A DNA stretch of 64,000 nt from Leucobacter luti (lineage in GTDB: Bacteria > Actinomycetota > Actinomycetes > Actinomycetales > Microbacteriaceae), in assembly GCF_004217175.1 (NCBI RefSeq), contig NZ_SHKI01000002.1, positions 112,901-176,900 on the forward strand. The letters are read 5' to 3'. The translations under genes and the position numbers were made by a program. Positions 15,462 through 24,465 of this stretch are shown here, one piece after another; positions within the stretch are counted from its first letter, which is position 1; the number at the start of each line of letters is the position of its first letter. The notes beneath the pieces are model-generated. The model ran no database searches and was not told the DNA's origin. It worked only from the letters and a program-made list of their open reading frames with translations.

Positions 15462-18065
15462 ATGGAAACCAGGGGGCCCGAGTCCTGGCTGCGCTCATCC
15501 TGGTTTTTGACCACGCCGCCGCAGCCGATCCCCGGTATCGCCGCGCGGCCGCGGCTCTCCGCGCGGCTCGGCGAGAGCCTTGAGAGCTCGGCGCTCGTGG
15601 TGGTCTCGGCCCCCTCCGGGTACGGCAAGACCGTGCTGCTGAGCGCGTTCGCGCAGGACAGCGCGGCGCCGGTCGCCTGGCTCACCCTCACCCGGCACGA
15701 GCTGAACGACGAGCGGCTGATCCTGCTCGGCCTCGTCTCCGCGATCGAGCGGCTCAGCGGTTCTCTGACGTCGCGGGCCACCCAGGTCGAGGTGCGCGCC
15801 GCCGCGCCGATCCACCAGGCCGTTGACGCGCGCGAACTGTACGGGCGGATCGCGGCGGCGGTCGCGGCGCTGCCAGTGCCGCCCACCATCGTGATCGACG
15901 ATGCCCATCACGCCGGGCCGGTGCTCGGGGAGATTGTCGAGCTGCTGCTCGGGCTCGCGGCGAGCGGGACGCGCTTCGCGGTCGCCGGGCGCCCAGAACT
16001 GCTGCCGTGGTTCGCGAAGCGGATCGTGGCGCGGCCTGGATCGCTCGTCACCTCGGTGGAGCTCTCGCTCTCAACGGCCGAGGTGATGCAGGACGCGGTG
16101 CTGCGTGGCGAGGAGCTCGATCCAGCGGCGGCCGAGGCACGACGCGCGGCAACGGACGGCTGGCCGATCGCCTTCCAGATGCGCCAGCTCAGCGCGCTCA
16201 ACGGCGCCCCGGAGGCCGCGTGGCGCGACGGCCTGTTCGTCGACTTCATCGACACAAACGTGCTGCCGGCGCTGGCGCCGCGCACTCGCGAGTTCGTGCT
16301 CGCCGCGACCACCTGCAACCGCCTCGACCGCGGCCTCGCCGCGGCGCTGAGCGGCATGGACGGCGCTGCCGCGCTGCTCGAAGAGTGCGTTTCGTCCGGG
16401 CTGTTCCTCGAGCGGATCACCGACGGCGCCGGCGGCACGGAGCGCACCGTGTACCGCTGGCACGACGCGTTCGCCGACGCCTGCCGCCGCATCGTTGCGC
16501 GCACCGGTGCGGAGCGCGCCGCCGCGCTCAACGCGATCGCGGCGCGGGCGCTCGCCGCCCGCTTTCCCGCCGAGGCGCTGCTCCACGCCGCGCTCGTCGA
16601 CGACGCCGAACTGACCCTCTCGATCGTGCGCTCCTCGTGGATCCGCCTGATGCTCGAATCAGGCGCGCACGCGCTGCAACAGAGCTGCCTGTCGCTGCCC
16701 GCCGAATTCGCGGAGAGCCCCGAGGTGCTGGCGATCCGCGCCTGCTGCCTCAACCTCGTGGGCGACCGGCCGGGCGCGCGCATGCTCGCAGCGCGCGCGG
16801 TCGCGCTGGGGGAGGGCGACCCCGAGTTTGCGGCGACCTACGCCTTCGCGCGCCTCTTCCTGCTCGACGATCACGAGAGCCTCGCCCGCGCCACCGAGGA
16901 CGCCGAACGGCTCCTCGCGGCCGGGGAGTCAGAGACGACGATGCACGCCTACCGGGTGTTCCTCGTCGGTTGGACCCTGCTGCGGCTGCGGCGCAACCCG
17001 GTGGGGGCCACGCGCCTGCTGCAGACCGCGATGAACGAGGCGCGGCTACTGCGCCGGCCGATCCTGGAGAAGCGGGCGGCCTCAAACCTGCTGTTCGCGC
17101 TCAGCTTCGCCGGCCGGCTCACCGACGCGGACCAGCTGCTCGGCTCCACGCTCGCTCACGACGACCCCGCCGACGACTGGGCGCACTACGACGGGGGGAT
17201 CGGCCTGTTCGCGGTCGGGTTCTGCGCGTTCTGGCGCGGGCGCTACGACGAGTCGGCCGCCGCGTTCCGCGAGCTGATCGGCCACGGCGGGCACGACGTG
17301 TCCTATGCCGCGCTGGGGCGCGTGTTCCTCGCGGTCATCGCGGCGGCGCGCAAGAACCCGCGCGACATCCTCGACGCGGAGGCGCAGCTTGGCGGGATCG
17401 GACGCACCGAGACGCACGGCATGCCGTGGCCGGTGTACGGGGCCATCGCGCGCGCGTCGTTGCTTGCCGCGCAGGACCAGCCGGCGCGGGTCATCGAGAC
17501 GCTCGCACCGCTGCGCGGTGAGGCAAACGTGCCGATCGTGCGGATTATCGCCGCGGAACTCGCGCGGGCCGCGGGCGACACGGCGCTCGCAATGGACTTC
17601 CTCGCCGGGCTCACCCCGGGTGAGCGCTCGGTTTCCTACGTGGCCGTGGCCGCCGAGACCTGCGCCGCGCTGATCGCGCACCGGGCGGGCGACGCGAACC
17701 GCGCACACCGGCGGATCGAGCGTGCCCTCGGGATCGCCGCGCGGGAAGAGGTGCTGCAGCCGTTCGTGTCGGCCGACCCGAGGTTGCGCGAGCTGCTCGC
17801 CGCGCACGCGGTGTCCGGGTCGCAGCACGCCGAGTTCATCGCGGCGCGCCTCGCGGAGCTTGAGCACGGCTCGGAGGGCGCCTTCGGCGCAGCGCTGTCG
17901 GAGCGCGAGCGCGAAGTGCTCGGCTACCTGCGCACCCCGATGACGGCCGGCGAGATCGCGGCCGCCCTGTTCGTGTCGGTCAACACCGTGCGCACACACC
18001 AGCGGGCGATCTACCGCAAGCTCGGGGTCACCAACCGGCGCGACGCGGTCAAGCTGCGGCACTAG
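15462..18065 (+). CDS. MalT-like LuxR-family ATP-dependent regulator
   Basis: An 867-aa STAND-type transcription factor. It has Walker A SAPSGYGKT at residues 49-57, a Walker B-like IVIDDAHHAG, a long helical TPR-like middle, and a C-terminal LuxR helix-turn-helix (LSEREREVLGYL, then SVNTVRTHQRAIYRKLGV). Family knowledge: such proteins bind ATP and an inducer and then activate promoters. The start is ATG at 15462, fixed by the -10 box at 15450-15455. It is divergent from the SulP gene, which may be a target. The inducer is unknown. Confidence 0.88.
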   Translation: METRGPESWLRSSWFLTTPPQPIPGIAARPRLSARLGESLESSALVVVSAPSGYGKTVLLSAFAQDSAAPVAWLTLTRHELNDERLILLGLVSAIERLSGSLTSRATQVEVRAAAPIHQAVDARELYGRIAAAVAALPVPPTIVIDDAHHAGPVLGEIVELLLGLAASGTRFAVAGRPELLPWFAKRIVARPGSLVTSVELSLSTAEVMQDAVLRGEELDPAAAEARRAATDGWPIAFQMRQLSALNGAPEAAWRDGLFVDFIDTNVLPALAPRTREFVLAATTCNRLDRGLAAALSGMDGAAALLEECVSSGLFLERITDGAGGTERTVYRWHDAFADACRRIVARTGAERAAALNAIAARALAARFPAEALLHAALVDDAELTLSIVRSSWIRLMLESGAHALQQSCLSLPAEFAESPEVLAIRACCLNLVGDRPGARMLAARAVALGEGDPEFAATYAFARLFLLDDHESLARATEDAERLLAAGESETTMHAYRVFLVGWTLLRLRRNPVGATRLLQTAMNEARLLRRPILEKRAASNLLFALSFAGRLTDADQLLGSTLAHDDPADDWAHYDGGIGLFAVGFCAFWRGRYDESAAAFRELIGHGGHDVSYAALGRVFLAVIAAARKNPRDILDAEAQLGGIGRTETHGMPWPVYGAIARASLLAAQDQPARVIETLAPLRGEANVPIVRIIAAELARAAGDTALAMDFLAGLTPGERSVSYVAVAAETCAALIAHRAGDANRAHRRIERALGIAAREEVLQPFVSADPRLRELLAAHAVSGSQHAEFIAARLAELEHGSEGAFGAALSEREREVLGYLRTPMTAGEIAAALFVSVNTVRTHQRAIYRKLGVTNRRDAVKLRH

Positions 18066-18216
18066 CGCGACGGGGCCCGGCGGGGTCGCGGCCCGCGCTG
18101 ACCCGCCGCATACCGGCGCCGCGTGCGCGGCGTCTTGCGTCCGCCGCGCCGCACACCCGCGGAGATCACCAATCGTGGATGATGCGCCGGCCGCCGCCGC
18201 GGGCCATGATGGCGGC

Positions 18217-19164
18217 ATGCACACTTCTCCCGTCACGGTGACGTTCGAAAACTTCGCGCGATTCGAGAGCGAGCGCATGTTCGCCGGGATCGCCGCGGCT
18301 GCCGGATCGTCAAACGTGTGGAACCACTACCGCGTTCCCACCCCGATCGATCAGCAGACCGTGATCCGCATGAACCGCGACACGCTGTACAGTGCCGCGA
18401 TTGTGGACGTGAGCCAGGGGGCCACGATCACGATTCCGGAGGCGGGCGGCCGCTACATCTCGATCATGCTCGTTAATCAGGACCACTACATCAACCGGGT
18501 GCTCCACGAGGCAGGCACGTACGAGCTGACCGCCGAAGAGCTCGGCAGCGACTTCGTGTGCGCCGCGGCGCGCATCCTCGTGAACCCCGAGGACCCGGCC
18601 GATGTGGCCGAGGTGAACCGGCTGCAGGATCAGCTCGGCCTCAGCTCCGGAGCCGGGGGCCAGTTCGCGCCCGCGCCCGTCGACGAGGCCTCGTTCACCG
18701 AGACCCGCGACGCGGTGCTCGTGCTCGCCCGCGGACTGAGCGGCATGGAGCGGTGCTTTGGGCGCCGCGAGGACGTCGACCCGGTGCGCCACCTGCTCGG
18801 CGCAGCCGTGGGCTGGGGCGGACTTCCCGAGTCTGAGGCGTCGTACATCAAGGTCGAGCCGCGCCTGCCGGTCGGCGAGTACACCCTCACCGTCGGCGAC
18901 GTCCCGGTCGATGGCTTCTGGTCAATTTCGCTCTACAACGCTGACGGCTTCTTCGAGCCAAACGAGCTGGGCGCCTACAGCGTGAACAGCGTGACGGGGG
19001 TGCGCGACGCCGACGGGTCGATCACCGTGCGCTTCGGCGGCGACCCCGCGGCGCCCAACCACCTGCCACTCCCCGAGGGGTGGAACTACCTCGTGCGGCT
19101 GTACCGCCCCCGCCCAGAGATCCTTGACGGATCCTGGACCTTCCCCGCGATCGACGCCGCGTGA
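18217..19164 (+). CDS. DUF1254/DUF1214 domain protein (short form)
   Basis: A 315-aa protein with an N-terminal DUF1254 module (NVWNHYRVPTPIDQQTVIRMNRDTLYSAAIVDVS) and a C-terminal DUF1214 module (VDGFWSISLYNADGFFEPN, then WNYLVRLYRPRPEILDGSW). No signal peptide is evident. ATG at 18217 is chosen because the conserved region starts directly after it; an in-frame start at 18175 adds an Ala-rich stretch. Its stop overlaps the next start (GTGA, 19161-19164). A second DUF1254 protein lies four genes downstream. Biochemical function is unknown; known structures are beta-rich. Confidence 0.82.
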   Translation: MHTSPVTVTFENFARFESERMFAGIAAAAGSSNVWNHYRVPTPIDQQTVIRMNRDTLYSAAIVDVSQGATITIPEAGGRYISIMLVNQDHYINRVLHEAGTYELTAEELGSDFVCAAARILVNPEDPADVAEVNRLQDQLGLSSGAGGQFAPAPVDEASFTETRDAVLVLARGLSGMERCFGRREDVDPVRHLLGAAVGWGGLPESEASYIKVEPRLPVGEYTLTVGDVPVDGFWSISLYNADGFFEPNELGAYSVNSVTGVRDADGSITVRFGGDPAAPNHLPLPEGWNYLVRLYRPRPEILDGSWTFPAIDAA

Positions 19165-19667
19165 CCGCCGTGACTCCCGCACCGTTCGCGCTCGGCCCCA
19201 TCGAGCTCTTCATCGTCGAGTTCGACGGCACCGAGGCGGACCCGAGCGTGCTCGCCGCTCTCAACTCCCTCGACGCCGGTGGCCAGGTGCGCCTCGTCGA
19301 CCTGGTCGTCGTCGGCCGGCTCGCCGACGGTGGGCTCCGGGTGACCGAGCTCACCGACCTTGCGGCACTCGACGCGCGGCTCGGGGCGAGCTCCGGGCTC
19401 GTCGCCGAGGGGCTCATCGGTCAGGACGATATCGAGGACGCGGCAGCGGGCCTCGCGCCGGGGCAGGGCGTCGCGCTCGCCGCGCTCGAGATGCGGTGGG
19501 CCACCGCGCTCTCCGCCGCACTCGCGCAGGCCGGCGGCCGCGTAGCCCACGTCGCGCTGATCCCGGCCCCGGCCGTGAACGATCTCGTTGCTGCGGCGCT
19601 CGCCGCAGCTCCCGCCGGGTCACCGGCACACGCGCCCGAGGGCGCAGACCCGAAGGAGCGTGCGTAG
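19161..19667 (+). CDS. DUF6325-type small protein
   Basis: A 168-aa acidic protein starting at GTG with a 4-nt overlap with the DUF1254 stop. It opens with GPIELFIVEFDG and continues with VRLVDLVVVGRLADG and WATALSAALAQAGGRVAHVALIP, the pattern of actinobacterial DUF6325/DUF1269-like proteins. These usually sit directly before a SHOCT protein, as here. No catalytic motif is visible. The stop overlaps the next start by one base, indicating translational coupling. Confidence 0.75.
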   Translation: MTAVTPAPFALGPIELFIVEFDGTEADPSVLAALNSLDAGGQVRLVDLVVVGRLADGGLRVTELTDLAALDARLGASSGLVAEGLIGQDDIEDAAAGLAPGQGVALAALEMRWATALSAALAQAGGRVAHVALIPAPAVNDLVAAALAAAPAGSPAHAPEGADPKERA

Positions 19668-19996
19668 TGGCATTCATTGGTCGTGTCGGACGCCCCGGAC
19701 TCCTCGGGATGGCGGCCCGCACCGCGGTGGTCGCCGGAACCGCCACCGCAGTGAGCGGAGCCGTCGCGCGCCGGCAGCACGAGCGTGCCGTCGCCGCGCA
19801 GGCGCAGGCGGCCCCGGTCCCCGCCCCGGCCCCCGCCCCCGCGCCAGCCGCCGCGGCCCCCGCGCCGGCCGTCGCCCCAGCGCCCGCCGGCACCGACCTC
19901 GTCGCCCAGCTGCAGCAGCTCGCAGCGCTCCAGCAGCAGGGTCTGCTCTCGGCCGCGGAGTTCGAGCAGGCAAAGCAGCAGCTTCTCGGGTCCTGA
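19667..19996 (+). CDS. SHOCT-domain protein with Ala/Pro linker
   Basis: A 109-aa protein. A short hydrophobic N-terminus (FIGRVGRPGLLGMAARTAVVAGTATA) could associate with the membrane. A long Pro-Ala repeat linker (about residues 45-75) follows, then a C-terminal SHOCT motif (LQQLAALQQQGLLSAAEFEQAK). GTG start at 19667 overlaps the preceding TAG by one base. It presumably works with the coupled DUF6325 protein; the mechanism is unknown. Confidence 0.82.
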   Translation: MAFIGRVGRPGLLGMAARTAVVAGTATAVSGAVARRQHERAVAAQAQAAPVPAPAPAPAPAAAAPAPAVAPAPAGTDLVAQLQQLAALQQQGLLSAAEFEQAKQQLLGS

Positions 19997-20013
19997 GCGA
20001 CCCACCACCGCGT

Positions 20014-20019
20014 TACGAT
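20014..20019 (+). promoter_or_regulatory. Possible internal -10 box
   Basis: TACGAT lies 18 nt before the GTG at 20038 and just after the SHOCT stop. No clear -35 is seen. It may give the GAP gene its own promoter. Confidence 0.3.
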
Positions 20020-20037
20020 CACAAAGGATCGATCCCC

Positions 20038-20709
20038 GTGCTTGAAATTATCGGCGCCACTCTCACCAACGCGACGGCTATCGCCGTCAGTCCGATCCCG
20101 ATCATCGCCGTGATCCTCATGCTGATGTCCCCGCGCTCGACGCGCATGGGGTTGGCGTTCCTCGTCGGCTGGTTTGTGGGGATCGTGGTGGCCACGACCG
20201 TGTTTACCCTGCTCGCCGGCGTCATCCCCGCTGGCGGATCCGGCGACTCGCGGCCCATCCTCGGCACCATCCAGATCGTGCTCGGCCTCGGCCTGCTGCT
20301 CCTTGGCTGGCGCCAGTGGCGCTCCCGCCCCGCCCCGGGCGAGACCCCGGAGCTGCCGGCGTGGATGTCGAAGATCGACCAGATGCGGGCGCTCCCCGCC
20401 GCGGGCCTCGCGTTCGCACTGGCGGCGGTGAACCCGAAGAACCTGCTGGTCGCAGCCGCGGCCGGCACCGAGATCGGGCACGGTGGCCTCGACGCCGGCG
20501 CGCTGATCGCCACGATCCTCGTGTTCAGCGTCATCGCCGCGCTCAGCGTGCTCGTCCCCGTGCTCTTCGCGCTGTTCGCGCCCCAGACCGCGGCGAAGGC
20601 GCTCGCCGGGATCCGCGCCTGGCTCACCGTCAACAACTCCGTCATCATGACCGTGCTCCTCGCGATTCTCGGGGCAAACGTCATCGGCAAGGGTCTCGGC
20701 GCGTTCTAG
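20038..20709 (+). CDS. GAP/Sap-family membrane protein
   Basis: A 223-aa integral membrane protein with six predicted segments, of the GAP (Sap, sulfolipid-addressing) family within the LysE-like exporters. Characteristic parts are AIAVSPIPIIAVILMLMSPRS at the start, LAFALAAVNPKNLLVAAAAG in the middle and a C-terminal helix pair. In mycobacteria relatives help move glycolipids to the cell surface. The GTG at 20038 has AAAGGA at about 10 nt. Placed between two DUF1254 genes, it may export or position an envelope lipid; that is inference. Confidence 0.82.
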   Translation: MLEIIGATLTNATAIAVSPIPIIAVILMLMSPRSTRMGLAFLVGWFVGIVVATTVFTLLAGVIPAGGSGDSRPILGTIQIVLGLGLLLLGWRQWRSRPAPGETPELPAWMSKIDQMRALPAAGLAFALAAVNPKNLLVAAAAGTEIGHGGLDAGALIATILVFSVIAALSVLVPVLFALFAPQTAAKALAGIRAWLTVNNSVIMTVLLAILGANVIGKGLGAF

Positions 20710-20752
20710 CCGCCCACTCGCTGCGTCCGCAACCATCACTTCAAGGAGTCAC

Positions 20753-22063
20753 ATGTCCGCCGCACCGCAGGATCTCACCACCGCCTACCTGTACGGGTTC
20801 CCGCTGGTGTTCAACCTCGATCAGGTCGCCCGCTACGTCTCGACCGGTGTGGGGAAGAACCCGGCCGCGCCGTGGAACGCGTTCAGCCACGCGCGCACCC
20901 TCGCGGGCCCCGAAGACAAGTTCGTCACCATCAACAACGACACGGTCTACTCGATGGCGCAGCTCGACATGAGCGTCGGCCCGATCCTGCTCAGGGTGCC
21001 GGCCACGCACGGCCGCTACTTCGTGCTGCAGTTCGTGAACGCCTGGACCGACAACTTCGCCTACATCGGGCACCGCGCCACCGGCAGCGATGCGGGGGAG
21101 TACCTGCTCGTGCCGAGCGACTGGGGCGGGGCCGCGCCCGCGGGAGCGACCGTCGTTCGCGTGCCGACCCGCGTCGCGTCGATCGTGGGGCGCTGGGCCG
21201 TCGACGGCGACGCCGACCTCGCGGCCGTGCACGCGCTGCAGGACGCGACCACGCTGACCCCGCAGGATCCGGGTGCCGCGCCGCTCGGGTTGCCCGCGGC
21301 CGAGTCCGCGTCCGGGGCGACTGCGACCGAGGCCGGTGAGTTCTGGGCCAAGTACCGGCTGTGGAGCCGGGAGTTCCCGCCGGCGCCGCGCGACGAGGCA
21401 CTGCTCGCGGGCACGCTCGCCGCGCTCGACGCGAGCGACGAGGCCGGCCGCGACTCAGGGTACGCCGCGGGGAAGGCCGCGCTCGAGCACATCCTCACCT
21501 CGGGTGCCGGCAACGCGCTCGTGAACGGCTGGAACCTGGCCTACCACTCGTTCGACTACAACCTCGACTACTTCGAGGTGGGCTCGATCGACGATCCCGC
21601 GTTTAAGATCACGGACCCGCAGCGCCGCATCGTGCAGCGCGCCGGGGCCGCGCTCGGTGGGCTGTGGGGCAACCAAGCGTTCGAGGCCGCGTACATCGCG
21701 ACCTACGTTGACGACCAGGGCGAGCCGCTCGACGGCCGCAACAGCTACACGCTGCACCTGGCACCCACACCGCCCGTCGGCGCGTTCTGGTCGCTGACCA
21801 TGTACGACGTGCCCGATTACTACCTCGTGCCCAACCCGGCCGGACGGTTCTCGATCGGCGACCGCACGCCCGGGCTCGAATACGAGGCGGACGGATCGCT
21901 CGTGATCACGATGAGTCACGCGGAGCCCGCGGATCCCCGCGCCCGCGCAAACTGGCTGCCAGCACCCGCCGGGGCGTTCAGGCCGGTGCTGCGCATGTAC
22001 GAGCCGGCGCCCGAGGTGCTCGACCAGAGCTACACGGTCGCCGCGATCACGCGCCAGCGCTGA
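20753..22063 (+). CDS. DUF1254/DUF1214 domain protein (long form)
   Basis: A 436-aa protein paralogous in architecture to the one at 18217. DUF1254 (LYGFPLVFNLDQVARYVSTG, then VTINNDTVYSMAQLDMS) is followed by a longer helical middle and a DUF1214 module (FWSLTMYDVPDYYLVPN, NWLPAPAGAFRPVLRMYEP). AAGGAG precedes the ATG. No signal peptide or lipobox is visible, so it is probably cytoplasmic, though many relatives elsewhere are exported. Function unknown. It differs from the short form by about 120 extra residues between the modules. Confidence 0.85.
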   Translation: MSAAPQDLTTAYLYGFPLVFNLDQVARYVSTGVGKNPAAPWNAFSHARTLAGPEDKFVTINNDTVYSMAQLDMSVGPILLRVPATHGRYFVLQFVNAWTDNFAYIGHRATGSDAGEYLLVPSDWGGAAPAGATVVRVPTRVASIVGRWAVDGDADLAAVHALQDATTLTPQDPGAAPLGLPAAESASGATATEAGEFWAKYRLWSREFPPAPRDEALLAGTLAALDASDEAGRDSGYAAGKAALEHILTSGAGNALVNGWNLAYHSFDYNLDYFEVGSIDDPAFKITDPQRRIVQRAGAALGGLWGNQAFEAAYIATYVDDQGEPLDGRNSYTLHLAPTPPVGAFWSLTMYDVPDYYLVPNPAGRFSIGDRTPGLEYEADGSLVITMSHAEPADPRARANWLPAPAGAFRPVLRMYEPAPEVLDQSYTVAAITRQR

Positions 22064-22105
22064 TCCGGCGGCGGCTCCGTGCACAGGCACCGCGTCGCAC
22101 TCTCC

Positions 22106-22111
22106 TAGAAT
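22106..22111 (+). promoter_or_regulatory. -10 box of leaderless membrane-protein gene
   Basis: TAGAAT ends 7 nt before ATG at 22119. It overlaps too closely with the earlier ATG at 22113 to allow that start. Confidence 0.5.
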
Positions 22112-22118
22112 TATGAGC

Positions 22119-22622
22119 ATGAATCCACAGGCGTCCCTCACCCGCGCTCTCGCAACCGAGGAGGGCGTCTACGGGCTCATCCTGGTCTCCGGCCTCATCG
22201 CCGCGTCGGGCAGCGCCGGGGCGCCGGCCTGGAAGTCGCTGCTGTTCACCGGGGTCACGGTCGTGGTGTTCTGGCTCGCGCACGTCTACGCCGGTGCGGT
22301 CGCGACGCACGGCACGGCCACGCCCGCGGGCGGCCCGGCGACCGTGCGCGAGTCGATCTCGGAGGCGATGCACAAGTCGCACGGGCTGATCGTCTCCACC
22401 CTGCCCCCGGCCGCCGCGCTGCTGCTCGGGGCGCTCGGCGTGATCGGCGACGTTGCGGCCACCTGGGCGGCCCTGTGGGTGTGCGTGTCGGTGCTCGCGC
22501 TGCTCGGCTACCGCGCTTACGCGCGCAAGGGTGCAGTGCTCTGGGTGCGCCTCGCGGGCGCGGTTGCCACGGCATCGTTCGGCATGGTGATCATCGCGGC
22601 GAAGGCGATCGTGACCCACTAG
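22119..22622 (+). CDS. Four-helix membrane protein, unknown function
   Basis: A 167-aa membrane protein with four hydrophobic segments, roughly residues 16-36, 43-62, 90-112 and 116-165 (the last may be two). A short polar loop, HGTATPAGGPATVRESISEAMHKSH, lies between the second and third. I recognise no named family; similar small proteins are common in actinobacteria. ATG at 22119 rather than 22113 is preferred because of the -10 box at 22106-22111. It follows the DUF1254 gene in the same direction but seems to have its own promoter. Confidence 0.7.
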   Translation: MNPQASLTRALATEEGVYGLILVSGLIAASGSAGAPAWKSLLFTGVTVVVFWLAHVYAGAVATHGTATPAGGPATVRESISEAMHKSHGLIVSTLPPAAALLLGALGVIGDVAATWAALWVCVSVLALLGYRAYARKGAVLWVRLAGAVATASFGMVIIAAKAIVTH

Positions 22623-22637
22623 GCCGCGGTGGGTGGG

Positions 22638-23327
22638 CTACGGCGCGAGGGACGGGTTGAGTGCCAGCACCGCGTCGAGCGCTGATTGGGAATAGTCAGA
22701 TTTTCCCGTCTCGAAGATTGAGATCCAGACGCCGTCGAAGAACATGTGCTGAATCGTGGTGGATCCAGTCATCCGGTACCTCTGAGGGTCGTCAACGACG
22801 TGCGTGAACACCTTCGTGCGCCCGATCGCGGACTCAACATAGTCCGAATCGCGGAGACTCCCCACGAAGGCCTCTTCTGCAGCGGACGGCAAGTGGGACG
22901 TGTACTGCTCGACGCGATGGCCCGCCAGATACAGTGGCCAACCACAACCGCGGAGGTTGGTCGCCTGTTCCATAGCGAGTTGCGCGGCGGGCCCCGTGAG
23001 GCGCTGGAACGTCTCGAGGTCCGTGGAGCCGGTGAGATGGGACACGTCGGTGTCGATTGATTCGTAGAACTCCGTGCTCTCTGCGGCTGCGAGTGGGTTC
23101 GCTGAATCACACTCGGGGAACACGATCGGAGCGTTGACCGGTTCGGCGCCGGCGTCTTGCCGCGCAGATTCCACCTCTCTTGCGGTGTTCTCCTCAGACG
23201 TAGCTTCTTGCTCACCGGACGCTGAAACAGCGTCGGTGGGGTTTGTTGGCTCGGCCGCGCAACCACCCAGTCCGGCTGAGAGCGCCACCGCCGCGGCCAT
23301 CACTAAGACCCGACCTGAATACCCCAT
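22638..23327 (-). CDS. Putative lipoprotein, function unknown
   Basis: A 229-aa exported lipoprotein. The signal peptide is GYSGRVLVMAAAVALSAGLGGC with lipobox LGGC. A Glu/Thr/Ser-rich linker follows, then a folded domain containing FPECDSANPLAAAE, RGCGWPLYLAGH and GVWISIFETGKSDYSQ. Two conserved-looking Cys (PECDS and RGCGW) may form a disulfide. The ATG at 23327 has AGGA 7 nt upstream; the frame reads to 23363 without support. It resembles DUF3558-like actinobacterial lipoproteins in layout, but I cannot assign it firmly. Its stop is 16 nt from the convergent membrane-protein gene. Confidence 0.75.
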   Translation of the reverse strand: MGYSGRVLVMAAAVALSAGLGGCAAEPTNPTDAVSASGEQEATSEENTAREVESARQDAGAEPVNAPIVFPECDSANPLAAAESTEFYESIDTDVSHLTGSTDLETFQRLTGPAAQLAMEQATNLRGCGWPLYLAGHRVEQYTSHLPSAAEEAFVGSLRDSDYVESAIGRTKVFTHVVDDPQRYRMTGSTTIQHMFFDGVWISIFETGKSDYSQSALDAVLALNPSLAP

Positions 23328-23395
23328 GCTGACATCCTGTTCTACGTATCCATAGCCACTCAACCGCCACGCCGGGGCCGGACCGCGCCGCGGGG

Positions 23396-23401
23396 TAGGC
23401 T
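23396..23401 (+). promoter_or_regulatory. -10 box of leaderless pseudouridine synthase gene
   Basis: TAGGCT ends 6 nt before the GTG at 23408 and there is no Shine-Dalgarno site, consistent with a leaderless mRNA. Confidence 0.45.
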
Positions 23402-23407
23402 CGTCGG

Positions 23408-24364
23408 GTGCCTCCCCGTTCCCCGCTGCCGCCGCGCCACGGACTCGACGCCGCCTGGCTGTGCACGGAGGACAAAGACAAGGGGGCGCCCCGGCCCTGG
23501 GCGTTGATGCGCGACTGGCTGATCACCCGCGTGGGAGCGCACGTCGACGTCGACGCGTTTCTTGCCGCCGGGCGCTTCGTCACGGAGTCGGGGGCGCCGG
23601 TGCTCGCCACCGATCCGTACCGGCCGCACACCTTCGTGTGGTTCCACCGAGAGCTGCGCGAGGAGCCCCCGGTGCCCGGCGCGGTGCGCGTGGTGCACCG
23701 TGACGAGCGGATCGTGGTGATCGACAAGCCCCCGTTCCTGTCTTCGATCCCGCGCGGCAAGCACGTGCGCGAGAGCGTGGTGGTGCGCATGCGCGACGAG
23801 CTCGGGCTGCCCGAGCTCACCCCGATGCATCGGCTCGACCGGATCACCTCCGGCCTGCTGATCATGGCGACGGAGCGGCGCTGGCGGGGCGCGTACCAGT
23901 CGATGTTCATGCACGGCGAGGTGACCAAGACGTACCGCGCGGTCGCGGCGCTCCGGGCTGATCTGGACCTGCCGACGATCGTGCGCAACCACCTCACCAA
24001 GACGCGCGGCGTGCTGCAAGCGGCGGTCGATTCGGCCGCCGAGCCGAACGCCGAATCGCTCGTCGAGCTCGAACGGCCGCTGAGCGCGGCCGAGGAGCGC
24101 GCGCTGGGCGACGGGCCGCCGCGCGGAATCTACCGGCTCACCCCGCGCACGGGCAAGACCCATCAGCTGCGCATGCACCTGTGGGGGCTCGGGATCCCGA
24201 TCGTGGGCGATCCGCTCTACCCCGTGGTGCAGGACGTGGCCATCGACGACTTCAGCACCCCGCTCCAGCTCCTCGCGAGCGAGCTGCGCTTCGCCGACCC
24301 GGTCGACGGCAGCGCTCGCGCGTTCGTGAGCGATCGGGCGCTGCCGCTCGCGGCGGAGGAGTAG
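23408..24364 (+). CDS. RluA-family pseudouridine synthase
   Basis: A 318-aa RNA-modifying enzyme that isomerises uridine to pseudouridine in rRNA or tRNA. The catalytic motif HRLDRITSGLL is at residues 141-151, with catalytic Asp144. The later GKTHQLRMHL motif (RTGKTHQLRMHLWGLG) is intact. An N-terminal extension of about 95 residues precedes the catalytic domain and carries no recognisable S4 motif. GTG at 23408 is chosen from the -10 box just upstream. The target base is unknown. Confidence 0.88.
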   Translation: MPPRSPLPPRHGLDAAWLCTEDKDKGAPRPWALMRDWLITRVGAHVDVDAFLAAGRFVTESGAPVLATDPYRPHTFVWFHRELREEPPVPGAVRVVHRDERIVVIDKPPFLSSIPRGKHVRESVVVRMRDELGLPELTPMHRLDRITSGLLIMATERRWRGAYQSMFMHGEVTKTYRAVAALRADLDLPTIVRNHLTKTRGVLQAAVDSAAEPNAESLVELERPLSAAEERALGDGPPRGIYRLTPRTGKTHQLRMHLWGLGIPIVGDPLYPVVQDVAIDDFSTPLQLLASELRFADPVDGSARAFVSDRALPLAAEE

Positions 24365-24453
24365 CGGCGGCCGCGCGGCCGGGCGCGCGAGCGGCCGGGT
24401 CCGCGGCTGCCCGCCCCGCGGTGCCCGCCCGCCCGGGCGGATTCCGCATCCAC

Positions 24454-24459
24454 TACTCT
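24454..24459 (+). promoter_or_regulatory. -10 box upstream of tetR leader
   Basis: TACTCT ends 6 nt before a GTG at 24466, matching the leaderless spacing seen at several other genes here. Confidence 0.45.
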
Positions 24460-24465
24460 GGGGGC

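Noticed and set aside
16007..17521. 504-aa alternative frame inside the MalT-like regulator
   Set aside because: The Arg/Ala-rich product has no domain; the true frame has Walker and LuxR motifs.
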